This document shows, in pieces, positions 36,412-47,449 of a DNA stretch of 57,824 nt. Origin of the DNA: Mesostigma viride (lineage: Eukaryota; Streptophyta; Mesostigmatophyceae; Mesostigmatales; Mesostigmataceae); assembly GCA_009746045.1 (NCBI GenBank), contig RPFO01000448.1, forward strand, positions 3,562,049-3,619,872, in the 5' to 3' direction. Position numbers and translations under genes: made by a program. The notes beneath the pieces are model-generated. The model ran no database searches. It saw only the letters and a program-made list of their open reading frames with translations, and was not told the origin of the DNA. The first letter of the stretch is position 1; each line of letters begins with the position of its first letter.

Positions 36412-37615
36412 GACAAGGTTTAAGTTTATTACAATATTACAAGTTTCACTTATGATCATGACATGACTATGGAGACTCCAGTATGGGAGTTGAATTAGAG
36501 AGGACCTTGATGGGGGGGGCATGGTCTCGTGCAACTTGGCAACCAGGGATAAGGGCTGCAACAGCGGTTAACCACTACGGCTTGCCTTGCAGAGCAACAG
36601 CATCGCGTGGAATAGCGGCGGGCTGCTGACATGTGCCCGTCGTGCGGGGGGGGCCATGTGCAGGTTGTCTCACTGGCCCCGAGTGGGACCAGCAATGTGT
36701 GATGACGAGGGCCGACTTGTTGTCACGAGGGCCGGATGGCCCTAATGACGACAAGCGGTCCGAGCCCTTCCCACCTCCACCCGCGTTTCGGATTGCCTTA
36801 AGCGTCTCGCCAAGCGAACCCCTCACACTGGGATTCTGTTGACACGCAATACCCGTTCGATCATCGATCCACAGCCAGGAATTGGCGCGCGCCAGGGCGC
36901 AATCTTTATAAAAGTTTGGCAAACCCTTCCGAAGTTTCAAAGTATGATGGCACGGTTTGGACTGGCGTGCCGGATATCTCACGGTTGTGTCAACGAGTGG
37001 GACCAGGAATACGTATTCCTCGTGCTGACACAGGAATTGGCTTGCCCTTTGCCCACGCCACGGACAATTACTGCACCTTCGTGGGGAGGACATGTGCACC
37101 CACTCCCCTATACTTACAGGAGTGGATCTGGACATCTGCTGTGTGGTCTAGATCTGCAGGCATTAGTCAACAGCAAAGCGAGCACCCATGGAGCGAAACA
37201 GCAATCATGTGGACAGTCGTGTGAAATATGAGATATTGTGCCCTACGAGATAGAGTGAAAGTATGAGATATGGTGAAATATCCGGCGCAACCAAGCAGCA
37301 GCATTCCGCATTAAGGGTGTTACGACTAAATACATTGACAAAGTCATACTGCCAAAACTAGATGCACTTATTTAAAAACTGAATCTGATTGGCTGCCAAG
37401 AGAAATGAAGTTTTCCATCACACAAAGTTCTCTATAGTAGGCCTAAGCCAACGGCATTATAAGGGCGTTATACTTCGTTCTAAGTATCACGCAGGCTTCC
37501 ACAGCCATTAGCTAGGTGGTCTCATGTCTCCGACCAAGGAGTAGGAGCACGCATCTCCACCACCGCCCACGACCAGATATTGGACAGACAGCGCAAAATC
37601 ACACTCGCCAGCAGT

Positions 37616-37726
37616 TGAGGGAGGGATGGAGGGTGGGTGGGTGGGTGGGTGGGCGGGCGGGCAGGCGGGCGGGCAGGCGGGCGGGCGGGGGGGGGGGGGT
37701 GAGTGGGCGAGTGGGTGAGTGGGAGT
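37616..37726. repeat. (GGGT/GGGC)n microsatellite
   Basis: GGGT, then GGGC/GGCA tetramers, then a G run and GAGTGGGT units. Confidence 0.93.
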
Positions 37727-38240
37727 GATCAATACTACTAATAAGTTCTCCGGTGTGGTTTGATATGGCGTATCCCCCATGACAGAGCTCAACAAGAAAG
37801 ATCAGTCCCCGTCTCAGCTAGGCAGATAGGCTGGGCTGTAGCAGTAACTTGCACGGTTTGTAATATCATGCCCTGCCACAACTGGTGTCTGGAAATCATG
37901 CTCATGTCGTGGATTAATCCAAAAAAGTGGCAGTAAAAGTTGATCGCCTGGTCAGTTGCCACGACAGCAAGGTAGATCCAAAAAGCGGGCAAAGAAAGCA
38001 TGGGTTTTCTTTGTCGGGCAGAGGGACCTGTGCTCGGACCGGCGAAACACGGCACGGGAGAGAAGAGACAAAGAATGCCTACTGGTAACACATCACCAAC
38101 ACGGGCACCGCAGATACTGTGGTTGTGCTTGGCCCGAGCAATAAGATCCTTTTTCAAGCCACAAAGCCGAAGGCGCCAGGGATAAAAGGACACATCAACG
38201 CATACGCAGAGATTCCTCATGACGGGGTAGCAGTAGCATT

Positions 38241-38603
38241 TCATTGCCTCTTCGCGAGAATTGGGCATATGTGATTGGGTGGGAGTTTGGAGGGCGTGAG
38301 CATGCGGTGTGGGGCATGATCCATACGGCAGGACGCACATTCGAAGTTCCAAATAATCGGTGGTTTGAACTCGTCCTCCGAGGCAGTGGCCCCTTGAACA
38401 ACTTCCTTGTCGACATCCGCCGCACCAGCCGAATTATTACCAACGGCTTTGTTCCCAGATGCGTCTGCCGCACCAGACACAGTATCCGCTTGCGCTAGAA
38501 CAGCATCGGCCCCAGCTGGTGCATGCGCGTCTAGGCTGGTGGGAGATTTACGCTTCCGTCTGCTCCGTGGGTCTCTCTGTGGCAATGCCTCAATACTATC
38601 CAT
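38241..38603 (-). CDS. Hypothetical protein, possible first exon
   Basis: Starting at ATG 38603 the minus frame reads MDSIEALPQRDPRSRRKRKS, a likely nuclear localisation signal, followed by an Ala/Asp/Gly-rich low-complexity stretch, then SEDEFKPPIIWNFEC, which has a more globular composition. The frame stops at 38241 after 120 codons. A GT at the codon following WNFE (GAATGTGCGT on the minus strand) might be a donor, so this may be only the first exon. I cannot assign a family. The start lies 654 bp from the divergently transcribed RRM gene at 39258, so the two could share a promoter region. Codon use and composition look more gene-like than the other short frames nearby, but the call is tentative. 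The neighbouring 37,727-38,240 shows nothing certain. Confidence 0.35.
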   Translation of the reverse strand: MDSIEALPQRDPRSRRKRKSPTSLDAHAPAGADAVLAQADTVSGAADASGNKAVGNNSAGAADVDKEVVQGATASEDEFKPPIIWNFECASCRMDHAPHRMLTPSKLPPNHICPILAKRQ

Positions 38604-39257
38604 GGCTCCTGCAGTTGGCAAAAAATATACGAAATCAATGCAAAAGGGGGCCGCTTCTAGTTGGCCAGCGTACGTTGCAAGGCAATTCTTTGCTGAATTG
38701 TTTTGCAAGCGAGCTTAATTAGGTTGTCATTGCGGTTGAAATTGATCATGTTGTTTCGCCATCGAAATCATAATTCGATTTTTGTCGACTGCGGCAGTGC
38801 TGCCGCTGCATGCAGTGCTGCTTGTGTGGGGAATACCAGCAATTTTGCCAAGTTTTCTGCCTGCTGTCACAGAAGAAATTTTACTGTTATTGTACAGCCG
38901 CCACGTGGGCATGGGCGAATCACACTCACGTGCATGACCTTGGGTAAGTACCGAAAGGTATACCGAACGACTGAAGCTTTGATGAAAGTAGTTGTGTAGG
39001 CGTGAGATAACATCGTGAGCGCACCCAGCGCTTAGTAAGTCGCACAGTCAGTAACGTTCGAGTTCGGACCAGAGAGTGCGGGTTTGCATAAGAGTTTTCG
39101 GCATTTGTCGTGGCCATTTCTTGGGAACGACAAGATTTTGGGGCAGGAGATTTTCACCGTCGCTGCTGCTTTTAGATTCTTGCCGTAGACTGTTCCTCTT
39201 GTTGTTAAGAAAAAGAGAGAAAGCCAAACCAATCCAGAACAAAAGACATCTTTCCCC

Positions 39258-39455
39258 ATGGTGGGCGATAAACGTTTGCGTGGCTCAGAGCCGGATGACT
39301 ACAGCAGTGGATGGGATCGCCATATGAATCCGGCGTCACCTACCCTGTTCCTAGACCATCTCCCGCCTGCCGTGACCCTGGAAGAGATCGAGCCACTTTT
39401 CAAGAACATCCCCGGGTTTCTTGGTATCAAGCTCGGAAACAAGAAGCTAGATGAG
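39258..39455 (+). CDS. RRM protein, exon 1 (N-terminus and first half of RRM1)
   Basis: ATG at 39258 in context CCCCATGG opens 66 codons: a hydrophilic N-terminus, then SPTLFLDHLPPAV (RNP2-like beta 1, residues 27-39), TLEEIEPLFKNIPGF (alpha 1) and LGIKL (beta 2), ending NKKLDE. This is the first half of an RNA recognition motif, of the kind found in plant proteins where beta 2 follows a PGF/PGY turn. Donor GTTTGT follows GAG at 39455, in phase 0; reading on gives a stop-ended frame without resemblance to an RRM. The rest of the RRM lies at 43047. Confidence 0.75.
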
Positions 39456-40090
39456 GTTTGTGAACACCGGCCTGATTTCGCGTCGCGTCCTCTTGCTGCA
39501 TTGTCTACTTTCTTTACCACACCATTTTTTGTTTGCCCTCTGTGTCTGTTTTCGGTGGCTTGTGGGTCCTGCCAAAGAAGGTGCCAGTGATAGGATGACC
39601 GCGTGCACCGGATTGCTAGCCAGAGTATCGCTCGACGCGATCCCTACTGGCAATAACGGGTTTCATAGGATGCGGGTTTTTTACTATCTTTCCGGCAGAG
39701 CCTCGTTTTACGGATGGGGTGGGGTCGTGGTTACTTGAAAGTTTTGGCAGGGAGACGCCAGGTTGGACAGATGACCGTTGGATAGTAGCCAGTCAACCCG
39801 CTGGCTGGATAGTGGATGGACGTAAAACAGCAAGCCTGGTGGCGAGACAAATAGATTGTCGATTTTGATGATCATGATCATGCGCCTGATTTCTGCGCAG
39901 CCCACTAACGAAGATCATTGGATGGTCGCTGGGATGGTGGGACGGCTGGGATGTGCATCGATGCGTTTGATTGGGTGTGATCCCTGGATGCCAGGGCGAG
40001 TTCCGCACTTGTAAGTGCCGCGAATGGCTCGTCGACGGATGGCGGGAATGATTTGTCGATGGACCCAGGGATGGATGCCAGGATAAGATC

Positions 40091-40095
40091 ACGTG

Positions 40096-40167
<72 letters not shown>

Positions 40168-40182
40168 CACACTCACACGCGC
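40091..40182. repeat. (CA)n microsatellite in intron 1
   Basis: About 40 dinucleotides; looser CA-rich DNA continues to about 40,290. Confidence 0.95.
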
Positions 40183-40377
40183 GGGCGCAATAGCAAGCAA
40201 ACAAACAAGCTAACGCACACAAAACACGCAAACATGCGCGCACACACACACACACACAAACAAACAAATAATAGAACAAACAAACACAAACGTAGGTGAC
40301 AATGCTCGTTGTCTCATCGATGACTGGCGTATCCGAGGTTAATGGCACGTACCTGCCGCATGGTGGTGGCACCCTAT

Positions 40378-40668
40378 CGTGCCTGCTGGTGCTGTTTGTG
40401 GTGATGCCGCCCCACCGTGCCCGCTGGAGCTATTTGTGGTGATGCCGCCCCACCTTGCCTGCTGGCGCTGTTTGTGATCGCGCCGCCCCACCGTGCCTGC
40501 TGGTGCTGTTTGTGGTGATGCCGCCCCACCTTGCCTGCTGGTGCTGTTTGTGATCGCGCCGCCCCACCTTGCCTGCTGGTGCTTTTTGTGATCGCGCCGC
40601 CCCACCGTGCCCGGTGGTGCTGTTTGTGATCGCGCCGCCCCACCGTGCCTGCTGGAGCTGTTTGTGGT
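40378..40668. repeat. Minisatellite of about 38 bp, 8 units
   Basis: Units contain GCCTGCTGGTGCTGTTTGTG, then GTGAT or ATCGC, then GCCGCCCCACC. Inside intron 1 of the RRM gene. Confidence 0.9.
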
Positions 40669-40787
40669 TCATAGGATGCGGCAGGCCCGTACGGGCATAT
40701 TTGTGGTGCGGCATTTTTGCCGGTGGGGGGATTGATTGATGGTGTTGATAAAGGGATGTGGGGGATGGGTGTCACGGATATGATGAT

Positions 40788-41031
40788 CCTGTGATCATGA
40801 GATTGGACACAATTTGATGGCTGCTATTTGTTTACTATTAACTAGTTTCCTGTGATCATGAGATTGGACAGAATTTGATGGCTGCTATTTGTTTACTATT
40901 AACTAGTTTCCTGTGATCATGAGATTGGACACAATTTGATGGCTGCTATTTGTTTGCTATCAACTAGTTTCCTGTGATCATGAGATTGGACACAATTTGA
41001 TTGATGCCATTTGTTTACTTTTAACTAGTTC
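40788..41031. repeat. 61-bp tandem repeat, 4 units
   Basis: Each unit begins CCTGTGATCATGAGATTGGA and ends ACTAGTTT; nearly identical. Inside intron 1. Confidence 0.95.
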
Positions 41032-41499
41032 TTTTTTTTTTTTACTTCATGGTGCCCAAGTACAGAAATAGTTATTACAACATTGGCTTGACGATGGTTT
41101 CCACGATGGTATCGATGGTGGTGGCAATGGCTGTATTTTCCTGCTGTAGGGCTATGAATTTAGAAAGCCCGCCACACTAGTAATCGCTCCCATCTTCTCG
41201 CGTAGACATGCCCAATGTTGTCGATTCTCAAGCTGCTTCCTGCCCACACAATGGTTACCAAGGGCTGTGCGTATTGCGTATCGCCCTGGTTACTTACATG
41301 CCCTGGCGAGTGATACGCCCTGGTTATTTCTCCAGTCCTCAAACTCAGTACCTGTTTATAACAAGTGCCTATTTACAACCGATACAAGTACCCCTTTTGT
41401 CTGCACATAGCCTTGGGAGGCACTTTGCAAAGGTAGCCTCTGTCCAACCCCCTCCTACGTGGCCACCCGTGCGAGCGAATCCCATGTTGCCGCACCGCC

Positions 41500-41692
41500 A
41501 CCTGGACACCCACCATCGTCTTCCAGCTGCCACCCACCATCACCTTCCAGCACCCACCATCACCTCCAGCAACCACCATCATCTTGCAGCACCCACCATC
41601 ACCTCCAGCACCCACCATCATCTTGCAGCACCCACCATCACCTCCAGCACCCACCATCATCTTGCAGCACCCACCATCATCTTCCAACACCC
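41500..41692. repeat. 20/40-bp minisatellite
   Basis: Alternating CACCCACCATCACCTCCAG and CACCCACCATCATCTTGCAG units give a 40-bp higher-order period. Inside intron 1. Confidence 0.9.
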
Positions 41693-41960
41693 AGTCAAGC
41701 CACTAGCACTCACTCGAGCCACCATGAAGACCATTAAGTAATTAGTCACGCAGTCCCATTATGGAGCCGCGGAGCATGAACCATTAAAAGCATCCGTAGA
41801 TAGCACTCTGCGGTCCTTGAGCCAGTCACTCTGCGGTCCTTGAGCCAGTACCTCGCATATCCACCGGTGCCTTTGTTGAAGGACTATACTATTTCTCCTC
41901 TGTGGGCCATTGCAATGATCCTGCCACCGCACTGCTCTCGATCTGCGCTCGTCCTGCAAT

Positions 41961-42095
41961 AATGTTCCCTCATCCTTTCCCTCATCCTTTCCCTCATGCT
42001 TTCCCCCATGCTTTCCCTCAGCCTTCCAGCCGTGCTTTCCCTCAGCCTTCCAGCCGTGCTTTCCCTCATCCTTTCTGCCATGCTTTCCCTGGTCC
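41961..42095. repeat. Imperfect TTTCCCTCA-type repeats
   Basis: Pyrimidine-rich units such as CATCCTTTCCCTCAT and GCCTTCCAGCCGTGCTTTCC, just upstream of the 36-bp minisatellite. Confidence 0.75.
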
Positions 42096-42178
42096 TGTCC
42101 GTGGTCAACCCCCCAGCTCACCCCGCCCCGCCCCGCCCCACACCAAACACACCACACCACTGTTTTCCCCCTTTCCCC

Positions 42179-43044
42179 CCTCCTCGTGCTGGCCCCCACC
42201 GATCCCCCTTTTCCCCCTCCTTGTGCTGGCCCCCACCGATACCCCCTTTCCCCCTCCTTGTGCTGGCCCCCACCGATCCCCTTTCCCCCTCCTTGTGCTG
42301 GCCCCCACCGATACCCCTTTCCCCTCCTTGTGCTGGCCCCCACCGATCCCCCTTTCCCCCTCCTTGTGCTGGCCCCCACCGATACCCCTTTCCCCCTCCT
42401 TGTGCTGGCCCCCACCGATCCCCCTTTCCCCCTCCTTGTGCTGGCCCCCACCGATACCCCTTTCCCCCTCCTTGTGCTGGCCCCCACCGATCCCCCTTTC
42501 CCCCTCCTTGTGCTGGCCCCCACCGATCCCCCTTTCCCCCTCCTTGTGCTGGCCCCCACCGATCCCCCTTTCCCCCCTCCTTGTGCTGGCCCCCACCGAT
42601 CCCCCTTTCCCCCTCCTTGTGCTGGCCCCCACCGATCCCCCTTTCCACCCTCCTTGTGCTGGCCCCCACCGATAACCCTTTCCCCCCTCCTTGTGCTGGC
42701 CCCCGCCGATCCTCCTTTCCCCCTCCTTGTGCTGGCCCCCACCGATACCCCCTTCCCCCTCCTTGTGCTGGCCCCCACCGATCCCCCTTTCCCCCTCCTT
42801 GTGCTGGCCCCCACCGATCCCCCTTTCCCCCCTCCTTGTGCTGGCCCCCACCGATCCCCTTTCCCCCCTCCTTGTGCTGGCCCCCACCGATCCCCCTTTC
42901 CCCCTCCTTGTGCTGGCCCCCACCGATACCCCCTTTCCCCCCTCCTTGTGCTGGCCCCCACCGATCCCCCTTTCCCCCCTCCTTGTGCTGGCCCCCACCG
43001 ATACCCCCTTTCCCCCTCCTTGTGCTGGCCCCCACCGATACCCC
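42179..43044 (+). repeat. 36-bp pyrimidine-rich minisatellite ending at a 3' splice site (about 24 units)
   Basis: Each unit contains CTCCTTGTGCTGGCCCCCAC, then CGATCCCCCTTTCCCC. A few units vary (GATACCCC, extra C). The last unit reads CGATACCCCAG and the AG is the acceptor of the exon at 43047, so the array supplies the polypyrimidine tract. Several frames are open across it on both strands; not coding. Confidence 0.93.
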
Positions 43045-43046
43045 AG

Positions 43047-43112
43047 GCTCCGTCGAGTTCTCTGCGGTGGAGCACGCCATTTCCGCACGCAAGGCGCTGC
43101 AGAACTACCAAG
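43047..43112 (+). CDS. RRM protein, internal exon (second half of RRM1)
   Basis: Acceptor ACCCCAG at 43046 and donor GGTGAGAG at 43113 enclose 66 nt. Read with two bases completing a codon, it gives SVEFSAVEHAISARKALQNYQ: beta 3 (RNP1 core VEF) followed by alpha 2 of an RRM, exactly the part that exon 1 lacks. If the preceding exon ended in T, the split codon would be Cys, as in the CFVEF motif of related plant RRMs. Entry is phase 1 and exit is phase 1. It is too short to stand out as an open frame. Confidence rests on the RRM pattern plus two good splice sites. Confidence 0.65.
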
Positions 43113-43744
43113 GTGAGAGCTGGTGTTTGCTCGTTGCTCCCTGTCTGCATATCGCCTGAGCTGGCGTTTGCTAGTTGCTCCCTGGCTGCATTTATCCCCC
43201 TGCGCTCACCTCTGTCAGGCCTCCATGGCCTCAAAATGATTGTCAGGTCAAGCGCCACAATCTAGCTCTATCGTCTACCCTTCCATCTCAGTACCAAAAA
43301 ACTATACTAGTATTCAGAGCACCACGTTTGCCTTGTCAAGCTCGATAGTGTAGCTCGATCCTTCCAGTTTGCTCTGGGAATCCATATTCGGGAAACCACG
43401 GTTAATGTGTAGTTCACAGTGTCAATTTGAATTTTGTTCTTACTGCTCTCCTTGGACAGGTGCATCGCCAGGGTGCCTTACATCGAGGGTTGTCTCGGTT
43501 CACCTGGCTGCTAACACATCTCCCCTCCCTCGTCTGTGCATCCCCTTGTGTGGCACGCACGTATGCTGGTGGCTTTCCCAATTCGGCCTTGGCGCTGGGA
43601 CAGCGTCACGCAATTTCGTTTATTACCACCCACCGCACTGCTAACGCACTACCCAACGTGTTCGCTGTGCATCGTCGGTACTCTGCATTGTACTCCTTGC
43701 ATTGGGCATCACCCGCGCCCTACTTGTCATGCTGCTGCGGTGAC

Positions 43745-43952
43745 GGTGGCCCTATATGCGTTGCACTACTATATGTCAAAACACTATATGTAAACACTAC
43801 TATAGGTAAACACTATATGCGTTGCACTACTATATGTAAACACTAAAGGTAAACACTGAATGTAAACACTACATGTAAACACTATATGTGTTGCACTACT
43901 ATATGTAAACACTATGTGTAAACACTATATGTAAACACTATATGTAAACACT
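43745..43952. repeat. ACTATATGTAAACACT repeats
   Basis: About 12 short units of TATATGTAAACACTAC with interspersed TGCGTTGCACTAC. In intron 2 of the RRM gene. No exon is recognised in 43,113-44,124 otherwise. Confidence 0.8.
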
Positions 43953-44124
43953 TCATACCCACGACGCAGCACCCTCGTGGGAGACGTCCGTCGTCATCAA
44001 CTACGCGCGGCCTAAACACCAACCCGGCAGGTAAACCTCACCTAACTACCTGCAAACCTAAACTCTCTATATATACTACTATACAGTATATATAGTGTAG
44101 CTGTTACTCTTCTTCCTTTTTGCC

Positions 44125-44436
44125 ACAGCCATCCCCGCGTAAGTTATGATTCTTAAGGTTACGGCCCCGCGTTAAGTTACGACGCCCAGATCATTGGCAG
44201 CGTGTACCTGACCGCCCACCTTCAGCAAAATATCTGGCCGGGAAAATGGACTTTGGGCAACTTCGATGCTGCAGCTGGATCGGGCCTGACGAGAGCTGTC
44301 AATTGCCGTATAGAAGTCCGTCAGAGGAGGAGGGGTTGGGCCGCTAGCCTAATTCTACCGTTAAGGTTTCGTCCCCGCGTTAGGTTACGACGCCGAGACT
44401 TTGGCGGTGTTCGTAACTTAACGCGGGGATGACTGT
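44125..44436. mobile_element. MITE with terminal inverted repeats
   Basis: The left end ACAGCCATCCCCGCGTAAGT (44125-44144) and the right end, read on the minus strand, ACAGTCATCCCCGCGTTAAG match as imperfect terminal inverted repeats that extend to about 26 bp. The element is 312 bp, non-coding, with internal copies of the CCCCGCGTTAAGTTACGACG word near 44,170 and 44,373. A TA follows the right end but not the left; a TA-target family (mariner/pogo-like) is possible but unproven. Confidence 0.7.
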
Positions 44437-45081
44437 ATCTGTTTCTTCCTATTTTGCGCTTTCATTATGTTGCCTATCTCATTGTTGTAACCATCCTTTT
44501 CAATGAATATATTTAGTATATAGTATACTACCGTACATTATACTTATACTACCATATATATACATTCTCATATACCATATATATACATTTATCATTCTCA
44601 ATGAATATATACAGTAGTGTATATATGTACCTTTCTAATCAACACTATAGACACTACGACTACCATACATTTACCAATATTATATATGTAGTGTATAAAG
44701 CTATTTTGCCTCTTTGTCACTTTGCTATCACGCATAACCGGAAAAACTTTCTTGTGAAACGTCCCGACTTATTGGTCGCATGGAATAAGGCACACAGTTA
44801 GATCGCATGAGTCAACCCCTGTCAGGGGGTGGGTTGTAAAGAGGAGTTCTCATAGACAGTCTGACACCGCCACCCTCACTTGGGGCACTGCCTACCCCCA
44901 GTGGCCTACCCGCTTTTTCCAACCCCCTTTTGTCAACCCCTTTTTGCCGACCCCCTTTTGCCTAACCCCTTTTGCCTAACCCCTTTTGCCCACAACCAAC
45001 TCTTATTTTCACTCCCCTTGTGTCACTCTTTTCGTTGTCGCTGCTTTCATCACTGCAGCGGGGGGCGGGGCCTACCCCCAG
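44437..45081. other. Intron 2, 3' part
   Basis: AT-rich DNA with many TATA/ATATAT words (44,500-44,700), then a C- and T-rich tract with CCCCCTTTTGCCTAACC repeats (about 44,920-44,990), before two candidate acceptors: CACTGCAG ending at 45058 and CCCCCAG ending at 45081. Confidence 0.5.
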
Positions 45082-45716
45082 GGTACCCAGCCCAGCCAGG
45101 CCTCCTGTCTCCCCCCTTCGCCACCCCCACCAATATGGGGAGCCTTCAGGGCATCGGCCCATCCCTACGGACCCCTTGGCTGGGGGCCACGGCGCACGGA
45201 AGGGCACAAGCCCCACTGATGGACTCGCCGCTGGCTTTTGGGGACCTGCGAGCGGGCCTGTTGCAGAGGCACCCCTCTAGCATCACCGGACAGCTCCCAC
45301 TGGCCAGCGCCGCCATGTCCCTGCCAGGTGGGGGCTCTGGGATATCCCTGGGGATGTACCCGCAGATGATCGCCAGCGGGGGCCTCCAGGGACTGCATAG
45401 TCCTCTCAGGAATCAGCTGGCAGAGGGAGGTGGCGGAGTCCTTTTGAGGGGGGGGATCTCGGAGGGGGGGACTTGCTCGTCCCCCGGGGGCATGCACGCA
45501 GCCCACCCGCCGGATCGGTTGGGCAACCCTGCGAGTCGCCGGCTATTCCTGTCGAACCTCGCGCCAGGTGTCACCGAGGCGCAGCTTCGCGAGCTATACC
45601 CATCCGCGGAGAAGATCGGGCTCAGCCGGAAGCAGCTGGCGGAGGGCGAGCCCCGCTCGGGCTTTGTGCATTTCCGTGACGTGGACACGGCGGTGGTCGA
45701 GCGCGCACGCACCAAG
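45082..45716 (+). CDS. RRM protein, internal exon (Gly/Leu-rich linker and first part of RRM2)
   Basis: Taking the acceptor at 45081, two bases complete a glycine codon from the 43047-43112 exon and the frame reads YPAQPGLLSPPF, a long Gly/Ser/Leu/Pro-rich linker of about 150 residues, then NPASRRLFLSNLAPGVT (RNP2 RLFLSNL), alpha 1, and PRSGFVHFRDVDTAVVERARTK (RNP1 SGFVHF, alpha 2). The exon ends AAG at 45716 before donor GTGGGC, in phase 0. The better-looking acceptor at 45058 would put the exon out of frame with the previous one, though an unseen exon could restore it. RRM2 lacks only beta 4, which is found at 53773. An internal ATG at 45135 might start a shorter protein. Confidence 0.7.
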
Positions 45717-45951
45717 GTGGGCTTGGGTAGACGGGTTGATGGTGGCGGGATAGGCAAGGAGCGCGCACGCACCAAAGTGAGTCTTGCTCTGTGTGAGCCA
45801 GTGTTTCTTTTGGTGGCGTTCTGCCGCCCACTGTGGCGGTGTAGCAATTTCAAGAAACCCTGCCAAGAGCGCGCGCATGCACCGAGGTGATTCTTGATGG
45901 GTTGGTTGATGGTGGCTAGATATGTGAGGAGTGTGCATGCACCGAGGTGGG
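45697..45951 (+). repeat. Four tandem copies of an exon end with its 5' splice site
   Basis: The sequence GAGCGCGCACGCACCAAG with its GT donor recurs at donors 45717 (GTGGGC), 45777 (GTGAGT), 45887 (GTGATT) and 45947 (GTGGGT). Spacings are 60, 110 and 60 bp, so a 60-bp duplication was itself duplicated over 170 bp. The second copy is 60 bp downstream, in frame, and has the best consensus donor. Confidence 0.75.
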
Positions 45952-46731
45952 TTGATGGGTCAATGTGTGCCTGTGTGCCTGCAGCAAGGTGGGCAAGGTG
46001 GGACGTGTGTTTGGACATGCACGTGGGTGGTGTGGTCTGTGGTGGAACGGGAGTCGCAGCGATGGTGGCGTACAAACGGGGAAGAGGGGAGGTGGGACAG
46101 GGTGGACGGGAAGGCGTTCGGGTGGGGGGGGAAGGGGCTGGGCGACTTGGGAGTGGACCGGCAAGGAATGGGCATATTTGGGGGGAGGTGATGGGCTGCA
46201 TGGATAGGTTTTGCGAGGGCTACCCACCACTGATAAGGGGGGTTGATTGCCCAGACCTGGGGCTGAGGCATCTAGATATACCACAGTGAAGTTGTACTAC
46301 TGTAAACAAATGCTGAGATATGCGCATGGCTGAGGTATGGGCGCGTGCTTGTAGGAAGCGAGAGGAAGGGAGGGAGGGCGCTGGAACAACGGAGTAAAGC
46401 CCCTTCGGGGTGGCCCTTAAAATGTCTAGCAGGTGCCCGAGTGGCTTCAGATGTGAACTTCTGGTACCTATCTAGCATCTTTTCAGTATCGATTTGGTAC
46501 CTATCTAGCACTATCCTATTCGGCCGCCGTCCGGTCTGCATGGAAAAGAGATGTTTCCCCCCACGCCCCCCTTTGTTTTCTGGCCAAGGTGCCTCTGTAG
46601 CATACAGTCCGACGGTACTCATCTTACCATGCGACCGCTCTGTTTCTATGCAACCATTGTAATCACCGATTTCTGCCCTTGCGTCCTGGACGGTTTGCCC
46701 CCGGCCAATCATCACACGCGATGTGGGGCCT

Positions 46732-46735
<4 letters not shown>

Positions 46736-46764
<29 letters not shown>
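46736..46764. repeat. (GT)n microsatellite
   Basis: About 14 GT dinucleotides in intron 3 of the RRM gene. 45,952-47,450 otherwise holds GTGG- and TCTTCTA-rich DNA (TGTGGTTTGTCTTATTA-like repeats at 46,930-47,110) without a recognisable exon. Confidence 0.9.
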
Positions 46765-46766
<2 letters not shown>

Positions 46767-47449
46767 CCTTCCCACGGGAACGCAACCCCTGCTGGGGATG
46801 TTGTGGTTTTCTCATGCGAATGCGACCCGGGGTGTGGGACCGAACCACGACAGGGGACGAAACCATCGTGGCAAAATGCTCCGCTTCTCGTAAGTCTTTA
46901 TCATCTTCTATGGTTTGTCATCTACGGTCTTGTGGTTTAGTGTATATCTTATTATAGTGTGGTTTGTCTTATTAGTGTTGTTTATCTTATTATAGTGTGG
47001 TTTGTCTTCTACTGTCCATTGTAGTGTTCTGTCATCTTCTATCGCATGGCATCAATTTTTTTGTATGGTATTTGATCGTCTTCTACTGTTCATCTTCAAC
47101 TGTTTTGGATAGTGTTCTATCGTCTTTTATCGTTTGCGTCGCCATGTGATACTGCCTATTTCTTGTTTGTTGATATTTCTTTTTGTTTTTAAATGGTAAT
47201 AACTAATTTTAATTTTCAAACTACAATGTAAGAAAGGAGCCCATGTGCATTCGTTTCGCCAGGTTCCCTCGCTGTGTAGCAACCCATGAATGCCTTTTTG
47301 TGCAGTAGTGCAACATGAGTCTGGGTCGCTTCCCTGAACAACTCTTGGCGTGTTAGAAGGCTTGTAAAACATTCATGGTGTCTTAGAAGGCTTGTACAAC
47401 CCAGGCGCTTCTTTCCTCCCTGTATAGATGTCATAAGTTGCCAGGGTGT

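Noticed and set aside
37789-38352. 187-codon minus-strand frame
   Set aside because: Cys/His-rich composition without domain resemblance and overlapping the more gene-like frame at 38241-38603; probably spurious.
39456-43112. Direct splice of exon 39258-39455 to 43047-43112
   Set aside because: Phase 0 to phase 1 would break the frame. A cryptic donor at 39423 (GTATCA) would fit the phase but removes beta 2 of the RRM, so a missing small exon is more likely. A 22-nt candidate at about 41,409-41,431 fits the phase but is too short to trust.
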